64,000 nt of DNA, taken from positions 3,548,171-3,612,170 of the forward strand of contig BCKC01000002.1 in NCBI GenBank assembly GCA_001600455.1, read 5' to 3'. Shown one piece after another: positions 1-11,186 of the stretch; position 1 is the first letter of the stretch, and every line of letters begins with the position of its first letter. Below the pieces are notes generated by a model. That model saw nothing but the letters and a program-made list of their open reading frames with translations, searched no databases and had not been told where the DNA came from. Both the position numbers and the translations under genes were made by a program. Source of the stretch: Endocalyx cinctus. Lineage: Eukaryota > Ascomycota > Sordariomycetes > Amphisphaeriales > Apiosporaceae.

Positions 1-397
1 TCCCGACTTCGGTACATCTAATCTCGTATTCAAAACTTTTCACCCGCATACATGCCTTGTGTCATACGAGGTAATGTAGGTCTCTCATCATCGTTCACTA
101 ATCTCTCCAAGATAAAAGATCTTGTTGGGGCGGGGTTCCATACGGGAGTAGGACGAAGATATATAATGTTACCTATCCCCTCGCTCGTTCTTCCATAATT
201 TTTCCATTTGCTCACCAGGATATTCTTCTTTCTGTCCTTCGTTTTATCATTTTGCAGCAGATCCTCTGATATTCTTATTTACAGTAAGACCTTTTCTGGC
301 CCGTAAATCTTCTCATCACTATCAAGAAGTAGAGATATCAGCCCACCTTCGCTTGATTCAGCCCTATATACCATACAAAAACAAAACCAAGAAAAAA
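1..397. other. Upstream region of the GPI-protein gene, no gene seen
   Basis: No convincing coding region lies here. The stretch just before position 398 is A-rich, which suits a fungal 5' leader, so it probably holds the promoter and 5' UTR of the plus-strand wall-protein gene. Confidence 0.4.
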
Positions 398-1413
398 ATG
401 AAGGGAATCGTTTTTGCTTTCGCCCTAGTTGGCGTAGAAATGGCCCGAGGAGATTATGGGTCGTCACTTCCTTCGACGTATACGGTCTACGAGACCACGA
501 CGGTCTGCCCGGTCACGAATACGGTGACCGAGGGAACCTCGTAAGTTCGGCTTGATATTTGTTTACGCTTATATTAGTAATGCTCACTCAGCTCTGAAGG
601 ACGTATCTCCAAACGACCATGACAACTTCAACAATTACAGTCACCGGATGTCCCGGTGAAAACTGTAGCGGCGAAACCACCATCACTGGCCCCCCGGTGA
701 CGGTTGGTACTACGACTGACGTTGAGGTTACTTACACTACCGTCTGTCCTGTAACGGTACGTGCAGTTCCTATTTGTTCTCGCTATGAGCGGTATCTATA
801 AGATAAGATCGAGAGCTAACTGTTTATATCACAGGAGACTACCACCGTCGGCGGTTCTACGGTCACCAACACCTACACTACTACCAGCGCCTATATCACC
901 ACAGTCCCCACCACCGTTTACGAGACGGAAACACAGCCCGGTGTCACCGAGACGACCGATGTAGTCATATATACCACCGAAACGAGCCTATACCCTATCA
1001 CAGAGACCCAGAGCGTCGAGGGAAGCTCCGTAGTCGTGACGTGGACCTCCACCTCCACCATCGTGGGCACGTTACCCACCAGCGCAACCGAGTCTCTCAC
1101 GACCAGCCCTGCCACCGCCACCCCAACCGAGGGGAACAGCGCAACCGCCCCGTACGGGACGTCGCCGGCGGAGAGCGCGACGGGATCATCGTCGGCTACC
1201 ACTATTAATACCTCTCCCGAGCAAACCTACCCCGGAGGTACCTCTACGGGAGGTACTTCTCCTTCCGGAGCGACCACGATCAGCACGACGACGTACGCTT
1301 CTCCTCCGTCGTCGTCTACCAGCCCCGCCGTGGTGACCGCTCTGGCACCTCGCGCTACCCCCGCAGCTGCCGCTCTGGTCGTGGGAGCCGCGGGTTTGGT
1401 CCTGTTGCTGTAA
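398..1413 (+). CDS. Ser/Thr-rich GPI-anchored cell-wall protein
   Basis: Three exons: 398-540, 600-756 and 835-1413, giving 292 residues. Introns are GT-AG and phases agree across both joins. The product starts with a short hydrophobic signal peptide (about residues 1-18), continues with a long Thr/Ser/Val-rich stretch and ends in small residues followed by a hydrophobic tail (ATPAAAALVVGAAGLVLLL). That is the pattern of a GPI-anchor signal, so the mature protein should sit at the plasma membrane or be linked to wall glucan, with heavy O-mannosylation. The motif TTVCPVT occurs twice in the N-terminal half, and a CPGENC pair lies between the copies. I recognise no catalytic domain; it resembles fungal mannoprotein or adhesin-like proteins. 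The start is the ATG after an A-rich leader; an upstream in-frame extension has no ATG beyond non-standard starts. The function is inferred from architecture only. Confidence 0.8.
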
Positions 1414-2975
1414 TGCATATTAGATGTGGGACTTTTTAACTCTCGAGATTTCGAGGGCAAGGATACACAGTGACCCCAACCTCATAATTTCCTTTTTCTT
1501 TTTTTCATTTCGTTTCTTTCACTCTCACTGGTGAAGTTTCACACGAGAATATTTTAATTAGGTGCACAATGTCACCCAGTTCAAGGTTACACACTCCCTT
1601 TGTCTCGGCGGATTTGTTATTACACTAAAAAAGAAAAAGAGAGAAAAAAAAAAACATAGTGTCCCCGACACATGAGCATGGACTTTGAACGACACTCTTA
1701 AAAACTTTTTTGTTTTCCCTCGATAAACGGACCAGAGAATGATGTCGCACTAATAAGTCATATTGTAAATTTGCGACTAGGGGTTAATGAGATTGGATGG
1801 GAATTAATTAGGTCCTAAGGAGATTTGGAAAAAGCCATAGTAACAGCAACTTAAACCTTATCCCTATATAACTAGGGGATTAATTAATTACTTTTTTTAC
1901 CGTATGTTATCATCACGTAGTCATGTTCACCGTTTTATCAGGGATTTATCTGGATAGTGAAAACGGGAATAAAAAGTCTAATAGACGAGTTTGAGGGGGG
2001 GGGGACCTTCGGAAGTTCCTGAGCTGGCTGGCCAACCTCCAGTCAGAGTCTTTTTACCCGTTCCGTGGCACTTGGAATTAAGAGATGATGACGTGTTGGA
2101 GCCGCATAATACGACAAACCAAGGAAAGTTGCTTAAGAAGTGGCCCATGACCTACAAAGTTTTCTACATACGCATTCCCGTTCTAATGTTGCTGGCCGAG
2201 TCAGTAAGAAATTAAGTTTGTGTCTGTGTGTTTGCATAAGCTGGGGTAACGATGCATCTACATACTAGCACATAAAGGTATGTAGATTCGGAAGCACATC
2301 GAGAGTAAAATTGACGATGTAGCATCGAGTTTGAACTCAAAGGTTGAGAGTAATGGCGTTTCTTATACTTCAACAGCGGGTCATCAAAGGATAACTCGTG
2401 GAGAATTATGAAATCGTACCATACTCAAGGAGAAATCACCAAACAAGTAAGTATGTAACAGAAGGAATTTTAATATCTTTTTTTTTTTTTTTTTGGTCTG
2501 ATATGTTTTCATCAATATCTTTAACTCATCTCGCATCTCTTCATCATCCTCTCCATCATCTCCCTCTTCAATCATGGGATCTCACTTTCCTGCCTAGCAT
2601 CAAACGTTGATTAGGCCGCGTTGGGAATCTTCTCTTTTTAGACATAACCGCCCAAAAAGTTCCCAACCTGCCTAGGTAAGGGGCATAATGCATAAGGTAA
2701 ATACAGGAAACCCACAGAACTCCAAATCTCCGACACCCCTGCAAATAACATGATCGTCAATATATTACACCATATATAAGGCATGCCACATACACACGCA
2801 CGCCCGTGAATAGGATATCATGGTGTTATATAAGTCGAAGTTGGCGGGTATATCGAACGAAACCTTCCGCTCTTGTCTAAGTTGCTTAACATTCCGGAAA
2901 CCTGATATGAATGAACTACATCCATAAGAAGAGTAAAAGAAAATGTTAATGCAATGCTCTCGACTGAGATGTCTC
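1414..2975. other. Intergenic, 1.56 kb, no supported gene
   Basis: AT-rich and low-complexity DNA between the 3' end of the wall-protein gene and the 3' end of the DUF4045 gene, which converge here. It contains a run of ten G near 1995, poly-T tracts near 2480 and a perfect hairpin at 2256-2287. Open frames here are short and look like chance. Confidence 0.5.
2256..2287. repeat. Perfect 10-bp inverted repeat (hairpin) with 12-nt loop
   Basis: Arm ATCTACATAC at 2256-2265 is exactly complementary to GTATGTAGAT at 2278-2287, with a 12-nt spacer. It lies between two convergent genes, about 0.85 kb beyond the wall-protein stop. Its function is unknown. Confidence 0.5.
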
Positions 2976-5900
2976 CTAATCACTCAGTGCGGTGAGCGCT
3001 TGGTTAAGCGTAACAACCTTGAGACTCCTTCCACGCTTTAAGCCTGGGGGCTTGAGATTCATGATCGTTGGACTATGAGAGTCGCGCCATTTGCGGAAGA
3101 CGCTCTTCATATCTCGGGGTGCGCCCTCGAGTACGACGGTAGATATAGGCACAAAAGGCCTATCTTCCATACCAGCCGCAAGAATAGCGTATTCTTGGGC
3201 GAAATCGAGGGCGTTATGGAACGATGCGTACTGCGACTGTGCTTGTGATCCTACGATGATGTAAAGCTCAAAAAAGGCATCAATGACGTATATCCTCGTG
3301 GATTGGAGGTCTGTCTGAGAGAATGGAGATATTTCGATAATCTGTGAAGGTACAATTAGAGCTAAACTTCATAAAGGGCGGTACCTAGGTAATACGCTGT
3401 TTCGTTACTCACCTGCTGTTTTGCAGCCGCGTCAGAATAAAAGAGTCTGCTGCAGTACTTGTCGTAATTTGGCTTGAGACGCCAATGATCAGCCGATCCG
3501 AATCTTGAGCCTCCATCAAAGAGTTCCCAGAAAGTTGCCGGCTCACGACCCTCTTCGATTTCTTCCATTTCACCGGACAGTGCATAGTCCATTCCTATCA
3601 AACGTGCACAACTCAGCTCGTCAATGCAGCTTCCTTTACCCTTCCACAAGAAACACCTGCCACCTTTAGCGACGAGATAAGGGAATCCAGAACAAAGAGC
3701 CGTCGGCGTAAATTCGACTTCGTCAAACATGATATGACCATGATAACGGCGTCCACAGAGCACGTGCGGAGCAAGCGAATCAAACTTATTGCTGGATCCA
3801 TGCTGTATCACAACGATACCGCCCAGCGCTTGAACGAACTCAGGAGTCTCCTTGCCCTGCTTCAGCTTGATTAATTTCCCGCCAAGAGCTCTTGCCTCTC
3901 GCGAGACAAATATTGATGCGTCCGCTAAAGTTGACTCTGGAACCTCATCTCCTGCCCAGAAATAAACCTCACTCGTTTTCGACCCAGCTTGATTCACGAA
4001 TGTGTGCGCACACATATACATATCGCAGTCGAACAACGTCCGTTCGTGATGGGCCGGAACTGGTAATTTTTTCCCATCTGCCAATATTTGGAAAAGCTGG
4101 AAGTTCAGAGTTTGTATCTTTGGTGGGGTCAGATTTGGTCTATTCATCAACAATTCGGCCGCATCTGCACGATAAGTTCGCTGTGGTCGGCTTGGACCGA
4201 AGAAATCACTTAGCATAGTAGAGATATCTTGCGGTTGCTTGGTTGGTGAGCGCATAGGGGATGCTACCGGGGTAGGCGTCTTTAGGCCTGGAGTGGGAAG
4301 AGGTCGTGGTGAAGGTTCAGGCTCTTTCAGAAGTGGGCGAGTAGGAGTGCTTAAAGGCTCAACATCGGCTGAGGATTTCCCACCCCCTTCGATTTCATAT
4401 TTTGAGACAGTTTGATCCTTTATATTTGAGATGATTGGGTCTGGAAGAGCCCTCTTCGGCTTATTTAACGGGGGTGACAAAGGCTGGGATGCTTGGGTAT
4501 CGAATAGAGTTTTCGTCTGTGGCTTTGGGGTTTCACCAAAGCTCTTCTTATCATCACCACCTTTTTCCGCTTCTATTGGCTTTGGGGAGCTTGGAGCTGA
4601 GTCAGCGAGGAAGCGAGACATGCGATTCATATTCAACTTTCGCGGCGACGGAGGTTGAGAGCCAGATTCACTAGGTTCATGAATTGATTTTGTCGGAGAT
4701 GGTTGTCGCCTCTGTGCTGCTAAAGCAGCGACTTGTTCATGAATATTGTTGCCAGTGCTGGGAGCCTTTCCGCTTGCGCCATTTGAAATAGGCTCAAATG
4801 TAGATTTGGCCGTGCTGGCAAGGGCAATTGGCTGCGGCTTTATTTTACTAGTTAGATAAAGATCTTTTCAGAAGACTCGATCAAGTCACTAACCTGTGGC
4901 TCTGGGTTCTCAGCTGGGATACCCTCTTCCATTGTAGGAGAAGCCTTAGATACAACTTCTGCGGGATTATCCGCTTTAGGTTCAGGTTGGGTAGATGTCA
5001 CAGCGGGAGCAGCCGCAGCTGAAGGGGCATTTCTTCTAGGTCCTCGTGCACGACCCTTAGTCATATGAGTAAGCTTGGGGCCTGATCCAGCTGCATTATC
5101 GTTGACTTCCACAGCAGATTTTGACTGCGACCCTGACGATGGCATACCGCTACTACCACCGGATCCAGGGGCCATGCCAGGCGGTCCTCGAGCAATAAGA
5201 CTTGCAAGTGCAGGGTTGAATCGGTTTGCTAGTGCGCTACCCCCTATCTTGCCTGGTAGACGACTAGGTGTAGTCGCTTGAGCCGGCGACGCTGGTGTTA
5301 TGGATAGCGCGTTGAATTGCCTCGAAACAGGTGACTCTCGAGTCGAGTCCTGTTTTACGACACTGGGTCGCTCTGGTTTGCTAATGGCGGGTTCGGGTGA
5401 TGCGACTGATTTCTCAATGCCGCTGGGACGTTCAGATTTGGCCGAGGTAGGTTCCTGGGTGGAGCCACGTCTTAGGATAGGACTAGATTTGGCAGGATCT
5501 GTAGCGACCGCGCTAGAAGTAACGGTACCCCGTCGCAGTGTATTTGATCGACCTAATTCAGCTCTCATCGCAAGTCCCTCTGGGACGGGCTTCTCGCTTG
5601 CGTTACTATTGTTGCGTGTTATGCCTCGTCCTTCAGATTGCACTGCCTGAAATTCCTTCTTCTTTGCAAGAATAGCATCTTTAAACTCATCCTTTCGTTC
5701 AGTCTTCTTTGGTCCGCCAGTAATGTTGAGAGCCGACTTTCCTCGAAGAATATTGCTCTTGAGTTCATCGGGAGCCACATAGTTCTGAGTGGTCGTTTTT
5801 CTCAGATTACCAAACACATTCTTAAACTCGGCATTTGAAGAGTCAGAGGGAGTACTTGGAGTTGGTCTAGGCTTGAGATTCGCTCTGAAGTCCTTCTTAG

Positions 5901-7781
5901 GGGGTGTTTCCGGCTTGGGCTTGCTCGTTGGCATCACTTGCGCCTTGGGTTTTTCATCAACAGGAGTACCTGGTTTAGCACCCTCGACATCGGTTGCGAC
6001 TGAAGCAACGGAGCCTTTTCGGGTACTCTCGAAAGTAGGACGCGCACTGCTGCTGATCGAGGGCGAGGAACCGTGGAAGCTTCCAATGCTAGGAATCTTG
6101 CTAGCATTGCCGGGAGCGGTAGATCTCATGAGCCCGCCGATACTGACTTGGTGCTTGTGCGAAATGGTTGGAGACCGGCTTCTCTCAGCATCCGGATGTG
6201 CGGCTTTTTCGGCTTTTGCCTTTTGGAGCTCGGCCATCCATGCTGGTTGATTAGGAGTAGCAGGTGATGGTTTCGGTTTCGGAGATTCTGGCTTATTCAG
6301 AGCCGACTCGAGCCAACTTGCCTTGGTAGGGCTCCATCTTCTAGAATCCATAGTTTTGGATGGACTAGTTGGAGGAGTGGTCTTTCCAGATTCTTCTTGT
6401 GGCTCCGGAGACTTTGTTTCCTCATTCTCTTGGCCTGAAATTGACAAGGCTGCCGTGTCCGTCGAGGTTTCTCGGTAGTAGCTAGTTGGTCTAGATCTCG
6501 GGCCAGTTCCTGATCGAGTTGGCGAGTGTTGACTACCACGATTCGAGGCAATGGAATCGCCACGCTGTAATCCTGTGGGAGTCTGCACGCTCCACCGCTT
6601 GTTGACACTATCCGAACGCTTCATCAAGGCACTCTGGACAAACCCGCCCATTCCTTTTGTTGGAGATACCGGTCTTTCAGCTCTCGACGGCGAAATCCTA
6701 CCCGAAGGCGGGGGAGACATAAGACCCTTTTCCTCGGTTGCATCGGAGTTGCTACTCGGCGGATCTAGCCTAAGAGAGGAGCTGAATCTGGCACTCAAGG
6801 GTGAATCTGATCCGCCGACATGATCTGCGGATGGAGTGCGTGACATGCCCGGTAGCTGCTGTGGCCGCATACCGGATACATCTACGGAATGCGTATCTTC
6901 AACCTGATTGCGACGATACGCGGCAGAACTAGCGCCTCTGTCGGGAGTTTGGCGGAACCATGATGGATCTTTAGAAGATAAAGCCAAGGCAATTTGATCT
7001 CGCGATATAGTCTCGGTTGCGGAGGATGGTTCGGAAGGAGTATTGGAGGAACGAGCGGCGTTTTCAGCGGCAACGATGGATAGAGGTCGACTTCTTGAAC
7101 GTTCGGAAGATTGCGAGGTAGGGCGCGTTTGCCAAGATAATCCTCTTATGGTCGCAGACCTCGTAGGAGTTCCAGGAGAGGCAGGCTTGTCCTCGGTATC
7201 GAGCGGGGCATCGTTCTCTTTCGTTGGAGAAGTCGGAGAAAAAGATGGCTGAGTAGCCATATTCTCTTCTATCTGAGGCGAAGGAAGTAATTGAGAAGGA
7301 ATAGAAGAGCCAGGAGGATCAAGTACGGGAGATGATTCTAAATTAAGTCGGTCCGAAGCTTGGATACTGGAACGCTGCACTGGGGGTGGTGGGGTATTTG
7401 CGGGCGAAGATTTTTGTGGTGAAATAGATCTGGCGCGTTCTAAATGAAATGAACATATTGTAATTAGCTTTTTTTGTTATCTTTCACTTTTGAGATTGAT
7501 CGTGGCATAGTGCATAGTAATAACATATTAATATGAGAATCCAGCCGCACGATGGAAAGAGGAAATAAGCAAGCAAACAAAATGCAGAATTCATTCAATA
7601 AGATAGGAAAATGAAAAAAAAAAAAAAATCAAAGTAACTTACCTCTACGACGAGCTTGGCGTTCTTTTTTCTCCTGTAATATTTTCTCTTCTAATTCTCT
7701 CGATCGAGCTTCATCTTCCTCGACTCGTCTATCACCTAACTCTTTAACCTGGGCAAGGAATTTAGATACGTCTTCCGACAT
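2976..7781 (-). CDS. DUF4045 / gelsolin-repeat domain protein
   Basis: Four exons on the minus strand: 7643-7781, 4894-7439, 3413-4837 and 2976-3341. The phases fit and give 1491 residues. The N-terminus (start MSEDVSKFLAQVKEL) is a charged helix rich in E/R, followed by ERARSISPQKSSPANTPPPP and a very long Ser/Pro-rich disordered region. The block around GNLRKTTTQNYVAPDELK to AILAKKKEFQ is the part I take as DUF4045. The C-terminal third is folded and gelsolin-like: EVYFWAGDEVPES, GGKLIKLKQGKETPEF and QALGG resemble the core of gelsolin repeats, and a final exon adds another such segment. This suggests an actin-associated or scaffold role in the cytoplasm, which is inference. Fungal orthologues as I recall them share the same N-terminus and length. 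The start codon at 7779-7781 is chosen because exon 1 encodes that conserved start. Confidence 0.85.
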
Positions 7782-8807
7782 CTGGAAGAGATACTATGGT
7801 AGATTTATGAAGTTGAATAAGGGAAGGGGGATATTAAGAGGTTATATTGCGCATAGGCATATCACCGCGTCTATAATTAAACATAAGAATTATTTATTGA
7901 CGATTTACCTTACGATCAGGTACCATCACTTTTTTTTCAATTTAGTGAAGTCGACAACTTGACTGAAATAGGTTAAATATGTGTTTAGAGGGTGGGTTTT
8001 GGCGCGTAGGGTCGGCTTGTCCTGCTTATCAAGTTTTCGTTATATGCCCCTAATCCTTGTTAGTAAATGACAATACCCGCCCGTAAACAAAGAATCTCAA
8101 TACTTTCTTGAAGATCCCAACGGTACTATATACTAGTTTGAAAATATGACGATATTTATGCCTAATGGATAATTAAGTGAGTTTGAGAAATAAGGATTGA
8201 CCCAAGCCTGTTCTTAATGCAGTTGTATTCAACCTATTCACGCAATATTTTCTATCTACCCTACTCTTTAATGGAGTACAGGGTACCGTAGTAAGTAATA
8301 TTAAGGTAGACACAAACTTTTGACATCATTAAGCTGAAACAAATCTCCTTGCATTGTCTTATATTATATCAGCTATCACTAAAAGGGGCAGAGGTAGACT
8401 AAGCGTACGTACAGAGTACATACCTAGCAGCCTAGCAGCCTAAGTAGTAGGCAGCCTGGCAGCTAGGCCGAGAGGTTAGCGAGACGTAAAGAACTAAGAA
8501 GAAGCTTTGACCACAATATTAAAAAAATAATGCCCGAAGATCGATCTATTAAATGTTAGCAAGGCTTTTTTTCCATGGATTCCTCTTAAGCTTCAACCGA
8601 TCCGATCTATCTTCCACGATATTCTATTAAAAACTTGAGAGGATATGCATAAATAAACAAAATACTGTACTGTGTAGAGTGGATATCATGTAAACCGTTT
8701 ATGCTTGAATACCCATCGTCTCACCAGCAACCTGGGATAAATAATAAATATTACCAAATGGGAAACCTCTCGAATACTAGGCAGGTGAGTAACTACTTAT
8801 AGCTAAC
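7782..8807. other. Intergenic, 1.0 kb, promoter of the DUF4045 gene
   Basis: AT-rich DNA with no gene. Around 8418-8470 there is a short patch of near-repeats of CCTAGCAG and AGGCAGCC with partial self-complementarity. The rest should hold the promoter of the minus-strand gene ending at 7781 and the 3' flank of the methyltransferase. Confidence 0.4.
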
Positions 8808-9572
8808 CTAAGCAGGTTTCCTTCCCATGCAGATCAAGAATGGAAAATCCATTTGTTCTCCTTGTTTAGTATTCCTCGCATCTGCCTGATTACCAAATTC
8901 GCCGGGGAACTTCTCAACCGTCTTTTTCGCCGTCCAACCCACCCTAACGTCAACGTCCGCGAATCCGACGACCTGCATCAACCGCTCCATCTCCCTCGCC
9001 TTGATACCGTGTCTTTCTACTCCATTCATCTTGTGCTCTGGGTGGAATTTACGTGCTTCCGGTCCGAAATCCTCGAAATCGGTCAGCGCCACACGCCCAC
9101 TTCCCGGTTTCAGACACCCCAGCATCGTCCTCAACACCCCTTCCAAGTCCGGAATATGGTGCAGTACCAGGTGTGAGGTAATCAGGTCGAACTTGAGCCG
9201 CGGGCCTTCCGCGTCCTTTTCCGAGTCTGCCGGTGGGAGTCTCTTGTCTTCGGGATCCTCTAGGAGTATATTTAGCGGTATGATATTCTTCGGCACATCT
9301 GCTCGTGCAGCTAGCTTTGCCTTAAGTGCTTTTATCATCCCTTCCGATGCGTCCACGGCTGCTAGCTTGTCTGCTTTAGGCGCCACCTGTAGACTCAGAA
9401 GGCCCGTTCCACACCCGATTTCTAGTATGTTCGGCTTCTCTGGGGCCTCGAAGAGATCCGGTAAGTGTTTTTGTATGGCCTCCCAGGCTCTGTCACTCAT
9501 GATGTGAACAAATGGGTTATTGTCCCAAGCCGCTGCTTCCGCCGTGAATCGCTCATTATTGATCTCAGTCAT
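8808..9572 (-). CDS. Class I SAM-dependent methyltransferase
   Basis: Single exon, 254 residues. Motif I is clear (ILEIGCGTGLLSLQVA, about residues 50-65), followed by an acidic motif II region (KLAAVDASEGMI), a post-II segment, and the LITSHLVLHHIPD block typical of small-molecule methyltransferases of the Methyltransf_11/25 type. The substrate cannot be read from the sequence. The open frame extends 21 nt upstream only through a TTG, so I place the start at the ATG 9570-9572 (MTEINNERF). No intron is needed. Its nearest neighbour upstream is unrelated (DUF4045, same strand, about 1 kb away on the 3' side), so I infer no pathway. Confidence 0.85.
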   Translation of the reverse strand: MTEINNERFTAEAAAWDNNPFVHIMSDRAWEAIQKHLPDLFEAPEKPNILEIGCGTGLLSLQVAPKADKLAAVDASEGMIKALKAKLAARADVPKNIIPLNILLEDPEDKRLPPADSEKDAEGPRLKFDLITSHLVLHHIPDLEGVLRTMLGCLKPGSGRVALTDFEDFGPEARKFHPEHKMNGVERHGIKAREMERLMQVVGFADVDVRVGWTAKKTVEKFPGEFGNQADARNTKQGEQMDFPFLICMGRKPA

Positions 9573-9942
9573 GTTGAAACGTTTATAAGACAATCACCTC
9601 TTCCTGCCCTTAATCAAGAAGGGATGTGAGCGAAATGATAACGAAGTCAAAGTTACTTATATATCCAGAATATAATAATCCAATGACGTATTTGTAGTGT
9701 CATTTCATAAGGTGTGCACAGTTGAAACCTAGCTTCACTTATTAGTATGGGCATAAGTCCATATTTCACGTTCTCTTTCTACCCCGCCAATGCGCTATAC
9801 TCTCCACGGCCATTACTTATCCGGAATCTTCGTTATACTTCACCCGAGCGATGAAAAGGGGTATACCTCATAGGATAATATGATTCATTGTTCTATTTCA
9901 TGATTCTATCGTTCGAATTCATTTTCGATCCCTTAATGCCCA
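9573..9942. other. Short intergenic region between methyltransferase and ARL2
   Basis: About 370 bp of AT-rich DNA with no gene. It should carry the methyltransferase promoter and the ARL2 terminator, as both genes run on the minus strand. Confidence 0.35.
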
Positions 9943-10766
9943 TCAATACAAGAACAACCTCGCCTTAGCATCCTCGACAACCCAAGCCAGACCCTCTTTC
10001 AGATTCTCACCCGTCACCGCGCTACACCTTAAGACGTGCCAACGATGCGTTCGGATAGAACTAAGGCGCAACTCCTCGAGAATCTCGGTCTCGTCCATGC
10101 AGCCCCTCACGTCGGTCTTGTTGGCGAAGACGAGTAAACTCGCACCCGAGAGCCGCTCCTCCTGCAGAAGACCGTGTAGCTCCTCGCGGCAGTCGGCCAC
10201 TCGTAGCCGATCTGTCGCGTCCACTACCCAGATCAGCGCGTCTGTCTTCTCGAAATAGTTTCGCCAATAAGACCGCAACGTCTTTTGCCCGCCGACGTCC
10301 CCTATTAATCAAGAATTATCATTAGATTTTTTTTCCCTCCTTCCGCTGATCAAGCTTGTAAATAATAGAAATCTCGTCGTATTCCAACTTCTATGCGTCT
10401 AAAGACAATATACCAGCAGATCGACTTACATATGTTTAATTTATACCTTTGATTACCACCGGTTAGTCAGCCTTCAAAAAGTAGCGTAGAAAACGCCAAG
10501 ATATAGAACAAGGTTATCTCACCCCTCAAAATCAATTGTCTTGATAATAAACCCCAGAGTCGGGCTCACTGTATTGATGTCCTCGTTCATGATTTTCTTT
10601 ACGATCGTTGTTTTCCCTGCATTATCGAGGCCTCTGCGAAAAAAGTTGGGTAACAACGCCATCAGCCAAACAAGCTGTGAAAGCTCAGCCCAAAAATCTA
10701 CACTTACAACATCAGGATCCGCATCTCCTTATCCTTTAACCGAGCCTTTCGTAGAATTGACAGCAT
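9943..10766 (-). CDS. ARL2: ADP-ribosylation factor-like GTPase ARL2
   Basis: Four exons on the minus strand: 10708-10766, 10523-10633, a 17-nt micro-exon at 10430-10446 and 9943-10301. All joins are GT-AG, phases fit, and the product is 181 residues, close to the usual 184. The P-loop is GLDNAGKTT, switch I contains SPTLGF, switch II is [18 protein letters not shown], and the guanine-specificity motif is NKTD. This matches ARL2 (fission yeast Alp41, budding yeast Cin4), which works with tubulin cofactors in microtubule biogenesis. The N-terminus is [14 protein letters not shown], so it lacks the Gly2 myristoylation site, as expected for ARL2 rather than ARF1. The micro-exon supplies YKLNI between FEG and WDVGG; without it the conserved region would be broken. 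Confidence 0.93.
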
Positions 10767-11186
10767 TTTGTGTCTCTTCTCAGCAGCTAGAAAGAGTAAA
10801 GTCGGATTCAGAAAATTCGCAATGTCGCGAAATGATTTTCTCTTAAGTTGATTGAAAATCGACAAGGCATGAGTTTGATGCCTGTTCGCGTTCAACACTT
10901 ACCTAGAAGGAAATTTAGTACCAACCCAATTCCAAGGTTACCTGTATATACTATGCACGTGATAGGTGGCTCGCTCATCATCGACACTTCTAACTCTTCA
11001 GAACAACAGCTACTCAGCATTTATTTACTTCAATTTAGAGAAACGAAAGTCTAAAAATAACTATTATTTATATTTTCGATTGTTTATGAATTATATTATG
11101 TTAAAATTATCCCACCAAGTTACTTCCTTTATTTACAGCGCCTATATACAATAATTTAACCAATATGCCTAACACCAACCTGTTTC
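10767..11186. other. Intergenic, ARL2 promoter side, no gene
   Basis: About 420 bp, AT-rich. No coding region is supported. It lies upstream of ARL2 and downstream of the DUF2235 stop. Confidence 0.35.

Noticed and set aside
1991..2215. 74-codon open frame after the G-run
   Set aside because: It lacks a recognisable domain and sits in low-complexity intergenic DNA; not supported as a gene.
8808..9593. Methyltransferase start at 9593
   Set aside because: The first codon there is TTG; the ATG at 9570-9572 is the first standard start and leaves the whole domain intact.
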